Origin: Onchidella celtica
Lineage: Eukaryota; Mollusca; Gastropoda; Systellommatophora; Onchidiidae
Assembly (NCBI GenBank): GCA_963931925.1
Contig: OZ007571.1
Location: 34,784,233 to 34,848,232 of the forward strand
Length of the DNA: 64,000 bases
Reading direction: 5' to 3'
Both the position numbers and the translations under genes were made by a program. This document shows, piece after piece, positions 13,601 through 22,600 of the stretch; within the stretch, counting starts at the first letter, position 1; every line of letters begins with the position of its first letter. Under the pieces are notes generated by a model. That model saw only the letters and a program-made list of their open reading frames with translations, did no database searches and had not been told where the DNA came from.

Positions 13601-16600
13601 TCCCTGTTATCTGCACGTGCTCGCCTAAACTGCTCCCGGAAATATTCCTCGGTACGCGCAAATCGGCGAAGCAGCAAAGCCTTCAGCTTATCGTAATCTT
13701 GCACGTCTTCGCGCTGTAGCTCTTTAAAGTAGGTTAACGCTCGCCCCTGCAATAGCGATGCCAGGTACGTGGCCCATAATTCCTTATTTTTCCCCCATTG
13801 CAATTGTGCGTTCAGTTCGAACCTGTAAAGGAAGGCGTCTATGTCGTCCTTCCGGTCGTCGAACGTAGGGAGCTTAATCCTAACGCCACCTTTATTGTGT
13901 ACCTGCCGCTCAACTGTTTCCGTTGGCGTATTCTTTTTGATTTCCAACTCCGCGATTCTTATTCGCGCCTCTCTCTCATGCTGCTTATCTTCTAACTCCT
14001 TTAACTTAAACTCCCTTTCCTGCTCCTTATCCTGTCTCTCCTGTTGCTGAGCTTCTAACTCCTTTAACTTAAGCTCTCTTTCCTCTTCTCTCTGTCGCTC
14101 TTGAGCCTCTTTTTCTCGCTCTCTATCCTTAGCACGCTCATCGCGCATTTCTGCCTGCTGTTCTTTAATCCAGCCGCGTAGCTCTTCTCCCTCCAGGCCA
14201 AGTTCCTTACCCAACTTCATTAGTTGTTGGAGTTCCGCCATTTCACAGATTTATGGTTATGGTATCTATTATAAGACGACCAACCTGTCGGTATGATCAC
14301 TAACGATACGACCAGAGACCTGAGATCACACCAGATATAACAATACCCGGTTGTCTCAAATACAATTCAGAAATTTACCTTTACAGCACAACTAATTCTA
14401 TATCTATAAAATGCATAGCACTATTAATTATAAAAGAAAATAGAAACGACAAGAATGAAGAAATTCAGTAGAAGGACCACAAGTACGTCAAGGACAACGA
14501 ACCAGACTAGGACAAAGACCTAAAAAAGAAAATATAGTGGAAAAAAAATGCAACCTAACTACGCCGATTACACTACAAGGTACGAACAAGAACAGAGTCT
14601 GAAAAAAAAGAACGTATCTACAGAAAGGTAAGAGAGGGACAAGAGAGACGTCTTCCTAAAACAACGAGGAAGATGGAACGGCACAATCTAAACAAAAATA
14701 CAGGTCCCAACAGAACTGTTCACTGTGATGAACGCGGTTCCTAGATTAGCCCACCTCCCGAAGAGGACAAACTACGCTCACCACAGCAAACCCGCGCCAC
14801 CGCCCGTATAATCTATAACGACAACAAAAACAGCAAAAACAGGGAAAAAGACAGATTAAAGGAACAGCCCACAATCCAGGGCACAAAAATTTTGACTTTT
14901 ACTTAACTTTCACCCTTGATTTCAATTTCTCCCCTTCCTCGGAGCTCTGGCTGCTTGACCTCTACAGGCTGGCACACACACTCTGCAGAAATTTAGGTAC
15001 ACATTAGTACATATTTATCAAAATACATGCATCAATACATATTATTATTCATAAACATACATAAATCATACCATCATGAAATTTCCATTCATCCCACGAA
15101 CAAGGACAACAGCACGAATTCCTAGCACAACAGAAAAACAACTAGATATAACGAATACACAATGTCAAAATGACCACAGGTAAACAGGACGAGCCCCCAG
15201 TGTCACAAATCCCAGACTGGGAAATGTAATAAGTTATGACAGGACAACAATCACGAACAAACAAGTTAACACTTAACAGAACAATCCATCAGACTCACAC
15301 ATTTATTAACCATAATTATACAGATAATAGCGCAATTACATACATTATATTATTGAAAAGAACTGCCGTACAACGGCCTTATTCTCACACACACTCTCCC
15401 TCGGATCCACAATCCGGTAGTTACTCCTAAAGGCACTTCGGCCTCAGCCTCTCCCCCTCAGGGTTTTAATAGCACATTAGTAATTCACTGGCACCGCAGT
15501 CTCTCAATATCACCTTCCTATTGTCATACACCTTAGCACTCCCCTAGCACCTCAGCAGGGCAATAACACATCATTTCAATAGACATTATCCTTTCACCAG
15601 TACATTATTAGTTCACTAGTCCCTCAACATGGCAATAGTGCATTATCACATTCACGCTCATATCTACGTCCCTGTCCGTGGCCTGACTGCCACGACTTTA
15701 TGTGCCTTTACTGTCCTGCACTGACAGCCTCACTTCTGGCCTATGTGTGGCCTCCGGCCCTATGCTGGCCTATCCCCTGTGCTCATCGAGGTGGCTCTGC
15801 GGCCCGTCCTCGACACCTACAAGAATAACATTACATTGGTATAATACTCTACCATTTCCATTCACTCCACCTCTCCTTACAACCCATGAAGCGTACACAC
15901 ACTAGTTCACCTTTCACTCACCACACATCTTACGGTAACACACCTCCATCGGAGTACACACTACTCACTCGCGCTACAAATCCATGAACTCACTTTCATC
16001 TATCGCTCATGGCGCACATTGCTATATCCAATACCAAGGACTTCCACATTCCTCACATATACTTATTTACATCATGGTAATAGACGAATATAATATAATA
16101 CATCAATCATAATTATCAATCAACGTTCTACCTACCAGTCATACTGGAAAAACTCTCTCACTGGTCTCTCGACTGCTCCCCTTATGTCCGCCCGATGGGC
16201 TCTTATTCACAGGTCCGTTCCGTAGGGCCTTCTAACTTGCAGTGATAGTAATACAGCGCTTTCGCCTCATTCAGACCCCCCCACTACTCACGACAGCACG
16301 CTTATCTTACTTGTCTACCGTGAATCCTTCTTACTCTACACCCGCTCTGTAGCAATCCCCTTAATTGCACTCACTCCACTCGTGACAACATCTACTGCTC
16401 GATTTCCAATCAAGCCCTTCATCACTGGTAACTTCAGTTTCTCCACGGTCCTTCCGTCACTGCATCCTCCGCAAGTAACAGGCACCGCTAACTGTAGCTT
16501 CCCGTCCTTCATTACCGCTTGAACGTTGATGCTGGTGTCAGCCGTCGTCGCATCCTGTCTCGACGACTCGTCCGCCGCTATCACTACGGCCGCCGCCGCC

Positions 16601-19600
16601 TTGTTCGGCTTGCCTCGTCCCATATCCTTCTGGGCTGGACACATCCTCCGAACGTGGCCTGGCTTTCCACAAAGGTAACATTTCAACTCACCTTTGTCGT
16701 TTAACTTTGCACGACACTCCGTCGCCTTGTGTCCCGGCCTCTGGCACCTATGGCAGACCTGTGGGCTTCTGTCTCCGTTGGGCCTCTGTCGCACTGGCCG
16801 GCTCTGCAGTCTGGCGCTCCCGCTGAGTGTCCGGTTCCTCGCTACCAGGTACGCCTCCGCTGAATCTGCGATGTCCTGTAGCGTCTTTGGTTTCCTGTCC
16901 CTCACATGGGTTGCAAGGTCTGGTGGGCAGGCATCCATGAATTGCTCTCTGACGAACAGATCTCTCACTCCTTCGTAGGTCTCCTCCGTCTTCGACAGCT
17001 TCATCCACCTCTCTAAATAGGTCTTGATCCTGGTCAAAAACATTCCAACATCTTCTCCATCTTCAGGCTTACCTTGTCTGAACATGAGTCTGTATCCGTC
17101 CTCTGACAGGTTGTACCTCTTCTGCAACGCTTCCTTGACCTTGTCGTAGTCCTTGGCTTCGTCGATCGGTAGTCTGCAGAAGCACTCCAAAGCTCTCCCG
17201 GTCAGCAGGGCAGACAGTGATGTTGTCCAGGTGGATCTGGGCCATTCAGCTGTCTCGGCAAACCTCTCAAACCGCAGCAACCAGCTATCCAGATCGTCCT
17301 TCTTGTCCTGAAATGCAGGTAGCTTGGGTCTCTTAGAACTGGCGTGGTCGTCGGTCTTCTGCGCTGAGTCGTTGCCTCCACGTTGCTGGCGCATCCTCTC
17401 TATCTCCAACTCGTGGTTCATCTTTTCCCTTTCCAGCTGTCGTTCAGCCTCCTTCTCCTGTCGTTCAGCCTCTTTCTCCCGAGCCTGTCGTTCAGCCTCC
17501 TTCTCCTGTCGTTGAGCCTCCAGCTGTCTTTCTCTTTCTAGGCCTTCACGGAGGTAGTCCCGTCTCTCCTGCCCAGTGAGCTCCATAGCGTCCGCTTCCT
17601 GGCTAAGCCTTCCAATAACCTCCGACATAGCTTGTCGATGATATTCTACAATAAACTATGTAAATAAATCTAGTAATTTTTATCTGGTCCGCTCGAATAT
17701 GGTCGGATCCCGGACGAGCCCCCAATATGTAACAGCTGAGGTTGTTCTAGCACGTTATAGTAGGGGGGAGTTAGTTGATCTAACTACAACCCTTTAGAAA
17801 ACGAAACTATTACAGCTGTAAAATAAATACACGAGATCCGACGATAGATTAAATAATACTAAAGTTTAATAACTGTATAGTGAACAATAAATTACTAGGA
17901 AGACACCAGCGAAACTAAATATCTACGCCACACAAAAGGAAACTCACTTACTCACCGACCAACCACTCACACAGGTCTATATATATAAATATTCCTACAG
18001 AAAGTTCCCGAAATAAACGTTACCTTTGCTCTCGCACAAACTAACCAATCACGCATCAATACGTCATCAGGTTACATCACTCAAGGCCAAATCTGGCGTA
18101 AACATTCGTATCCACAACGTTATCGAATATTCGGGAACATACTAATATTTACTGAACGAGTCAAAACACCTGACAACAAGCGAGCGAGGAAAAAACTACT
18201 CACTAGAAAAGAAGGTCAGGTCACGGAGCACAGTACACTCTGGCGGTTGTCAACAATAAAATGAAAAAAGTAGTGGACACATGCTCAGCCACCAGCACAA
18301 CAACAAAACGGGGGGAGGGCAAGGGGTAGCCCGCAGATGCTACAGGCTCAAACAGCCTGTTTCAATGTGTGTTGTGTAGCACACGAAAAATGATTGTTGA
18401 ACTAAGTATAAAATGTGTTCAAGTTGTTTCAAAAAGTTACTGTTGTAGTGCCTTTTGAAAACTCTAACAACAACTTTGTCAAGTCGCCTGAGCTTGGGGA
18501 AACTATGAACACACTTGGTATTACAACATGTGTCAGGGAGAGAGGGAAAGGGAGATGAAAGAGAGGGATGGGTGTTGAGGAGAAAAGGGGGGTGGAGAGA
18601 AGGGAGATGGGATGGGGGAGGACAGGGTAATGGGGGTGGGGGGAGATAGAAAGAGATGGCATGGATAGGAGAAAAGGGGGGTGGGTGGGTTGGGAGAGGG
18701 AAGGAGGGGGGAGTCAGCTTTACCCCTTGGCAAGGCCCAGATTATGTCAAAATAGGTCCATAATACTGTTCGTAGATAGGGCACTTTAGCTTGTATATAA
18801 TAATGCATTTAATATTGGGGCTTGGAAGAGGGTATAGGTAAGATGAAGTGTGAGCAATACAGAACAAAATGTATAGTTAAACACATTTTTGTGTCATGCC
18901 TGAGAGAGTGGTACATTAGAATCTTGTATGTGAATTTCTCTAATGTACAGTACATGGTACTATGGTCTTGTTTTTTATTTGTTGTTTTTTTTTCCCCAGA
19001 TCACTGTTCTTCAGATGACATTTGATATTGAGCATTACATGGTGGAGGCTATAAGACATGATGCTGACTGGAGTCAGAGATATGTGGCATTCTGTAATTA
19101 TGATTTACAGATTCTAGATGTAAGTTTCTCATTTGTTCATAGTTTAGGCAATATATTTATGAGCATTTTCATCAGTTCTGGGACACATCACAGTGAAGGC
19201 AGTGTAGTTAATACAGTTATTACCTCCTTACAGAATACCTGGTAATGGAACATTTCAGTAAACATCTCATTGTCTTACTGAAAGGTATATTTTTTTAAAG
19301 ATAATTTGTACTGTTTAAGAGACTGCACACAACGTTTATCATTAAAATAATTTAACTTCTCATTTTTTCAGGTGTGCCCAAATAGTCAGAGTGTTTATGG
19401 AACAGTTTATGCTCTAATTCAAGCCAAAGATACTGTGGACCGTGGAAAACTCAGGTGATATTTCCTTTTTTGTCATGCATGGCAACGGTAGATCTTTGAA
19501 ATAAAATGACCATTGCTTTGTATTTGACAATAGAGTGCTTTTGACATCAAATAGTGACCTTCATGGTCTAATTTGAGAGTAATCAAGAACCTAATCAGTG

Positions 19601-22600
19601 TAACAGGATGTAAATTTTCAGGAGAGGGATGGGTGTTGAGGAGAAAAGGGGGGTGGGGAGGAAAATAATTTTGTTCTGCTGCTGTGAAATCTGATTTTGC
19701 CTCAGAAAATGACACTCCATTAAACTAAGTTGCACTATTTATAGCAGATCCAAAATTGCTGTTATATTTCATTAATGGACATCACAGTTACGTTACTTGT
19801 GTATGAATGCAATCATCAACCATTTATTTATTTTCTTTCTGTGCAGCCGCCTGATGGTGAAGTTATACCAGACACAGTTCACATTTGTTTTTAACTTATG
19901 TACAGGTAAATTTGAGAAACTGTTGTGTGACTTCTTTCATGAAAACCTGCTACATTGGGATGGCTTTGACTTTCTTTGAAAGATAACAAGCTAACCACAC
20001 TTTACTTTTAAATTCAAGGAGGTTAGAAGGCACTCTGTAAATCTAAATTGATTTGTCATGTTAAATAAAATTCCACTTAAATGTACAGTTCCTTCATTCT
20101 TTCAGTGTATTAGTTTTAAAATTGTGTGTTGCAATGCCATGATTATGTAGTTATAGACAGGAAGCAAAATAAGAACCAAAGATCTGGCAGCAAGTACATT
20201 CATAACATTATTAACATACAAATTATTGCAACTGACAATTGAGCCTGACTAGAATAGCTTGTAGCAGTTATTTGTAAATTCTGTTTCGATTGCAGGGTTA
20301 TATTCCACTCTTTTCATCGAACCACTTTCAGAAGTTGATGAAAAAATACTCAGGGGGTAAGTTTCCATAGACATTTCAACTAGCTGACTGGCATATGAAT
20401 TGTCACAACCATTTTTCATCGTGTGGGCAACTTCTGTGTTAGATTGTTATTCTTCTTGTATTCTTTCAATCAAGTTAGACAGAGAGGGAAGGGAAGTATT
20501 TGACTGAGGAGAGGGAAATATTTACTTTTCAAACTTTTACAGTTAATATAGTGATTTCCGCAACAGATTTGACCTAAGAATCCAGCTCTGCTGTGAAATT
20601 GATTTCGTACAGTGAGATTCACAGTCACATGCTAAAGAATCTTGTTATGCACAAGAAAGCCAAATTAAGCTGCTCATTCGAAAGGGCCCACTATATCTAT
20701 CCCTCTTGAAACCCCCCTACCCAGCAACTTGATGGCCATGTCTGTATGGACACTGATTGATCCATGCATAACCACAAATAATGATAATATTGATTTGACC
20801 ACCTCCATTGTCACAGCCTTGCTAGCAGAGCTGATTGTTGGGAAATCCATGAAGGCTGACTGAAGCAAGGCGTACTGTGTATATATATAACGACAGGCTG
20901 TCCGTAGTTTTCCATAATTTACCAACTCATTTATATCAGTGTACAGTGGACATTGCTTAAGATGATGTCCAGGGGACATAAAATTTAACATCTTACTATC
21001 CGTTAAATCATCTTAAGCATTATTAAGTTATCTACCTTATATAAACCATGTTGATAAATGATGGAAGCAGTATTGTTATGTAGGTGACCTTTGGTTGTTT
21101 TTTTCTAAGGAGGGGGTATTTTTTGTGTGTAGGCCAATGTGTATTAGGGTGTGTGAGGGGATATTGTTTAGAAAGAAAAAAATATTCACCCAAAGCGATG
21201 GTGTCTGAACATTTCTAAGCAAAATGTTCTGTTTCCATTATAACCAAAGGGCAAAAATTAGCACACAATATTACCTGTCAGTCAACTTAACATTATGTTG
21301 ATATATGACATGACTGTCAGCATGCAAGATACGCCAACCAAACAAACATAGCTTGCATTTGCCTGTATTATTAAATTTATTTAAATGTGAATATCATACA
21401 AGACCCTCCCGCTGGTCACACTCGCATCATGTAGCACTGAGCCTAAACTAACACATAAACATCGCCCATCCGCGGTGACCGAGTGAGCAAGGTATTTGGC
21501 ACCTTCGTGGATTTGTTGGCGCCGACTGTCTTTGCTCCGTGTCCCGTGAAAACGATAGAATCTCTACTGTGTAGTTAAAAAAAAAAAAAGTTAACAATTG
21601 TGGCCACGCGTGTCGCGGTACGTTCACACCAAACTGGCGACAACAGACGTGCAATCACGGCCGAGTGACAATGGTACAAAGTCTCTCTAAATCATATTAT
21701 TATCGGATTCAGACCAACCTACTCACAACAGAAGAGTCATTTTCTCTCGCCCGTGCGACTTTTCACTTTTACCGCTGCAGTAAAATTTCAACGACACTCA
21801 GCCGTGGGATTGTTTTTCTTTAATTTCGCGTACTCCAAGCCGCCAGGCCCATGGCGTCTTAAAAAAGCACGGGTGGGATGCTTGAAGAAAAATTTAAAAT
21901 ACAATTTTTTCATCAAGTGTTATTTTTTAGCATAAATTTGAATTCAGCGACCCAAAATTAGGTATAGGCGGGAAGGCTTGGCGTTTTATCGCTTTATAAA
22001 GAATTTTTTTTTTTGGGTAAATATTCATGTTTAGTCATTTCAAAACGGGCGCTTGGCCGTGTTCACATGACCGTTTGGTGAGAACGAACCATTACAGTAC
22101 ATCCACGTGGGTAACCCTTTGCTTTTTCTCTCTATCGTAACCTCCGCTCTCAATGCCCGACCTGAGTAAAATCAGTGGCCCTGTGAATTTTACGATATCA
22201 GATGCGCCGTTTACTATTATACTGCATTATCGATCCACCTGATGAATAATACATGGCAACATATTTGAGCTCACATGAGTGCGAGGGATCAGTGATGCCA
22301 GCAGAATAAAATTAAAATCCTACACTCATGGACAAAGCGACCACATCCAGTCGTACGCATGGTGCCTCGGGCGCACGCTGGGTAGGTGACATAACAGGTG
22401 TAAACAAGGCGAGGCAGACGAAGAGCAATGGCAGGTATGAGCTGTAGCGAAACGACGATTACGAAAGATGACGGCGTGTATTTTGACCATGACACGGTTT
22501 AGGAAAATCATACTAAGCATTTTTTTTCCTCTTTGGGACTTCAAAATGAGATCACACAAAGAGTAAAAACGGATAGAAAGATGTCATACTATGCGTTTTT

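Larger units (their letters stand above)
8012..16387 (-). mobile_element. Inner (nested) Ty3/gypsy LTR retrotransposon, coding-intact, Gmr1-like order
   Basis: 8,376 bp with LTRs at 8012-9201 and 15201-16387, and TSD ACATC. Minus-strand order: 5' LTR, primer site, leader of about 0.94 kb, one 1559-codon gag-pol frame, short 3' tail, polypurine tract, 3' LTR. It lies in the same orientation as the host element and splits it at the gag/protease boundary. All catalytic motifs I can read are present, so this could be an active or recently active copy. The solo LTR at 51971-53151 belongs to the same family. Confidence 0.95.
3354..18344 (-). mobile_element. Outer Ty3/gypsy LTR retrotransposon, Gmr1-like domain order, split by a nested element
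   Basis: It is bounded by two 617-bp LTRs of TG...CA form on the minus strand, with a 5-bp target-site duplication GGCTC at 3349-3353 and 18345-18349. Removing the nested element and one copy of its duplication leaves about 6.6 kb. Order on the minus strand: 5' LTR (17728-18344), tRNA-Pro primer site, gag, protease, integrase, RT, RNase H, a non-coding tail, polypurine tract, 3' LTR (3354-3970). Integrase precedes RT, as in Gmr1-type Ty3/gypsy elements. It sits antisense within an intron. Its coding region is broken by insertion, and the RT has lost a catalytic residue, so this copy is defective on its own. Confidence 0.93.

Noticed and set aside
10628-14050. Several + strand frames opposite the inner gag-pol
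   Set aside because: Antisense shadows of the intact Gag-Pol.
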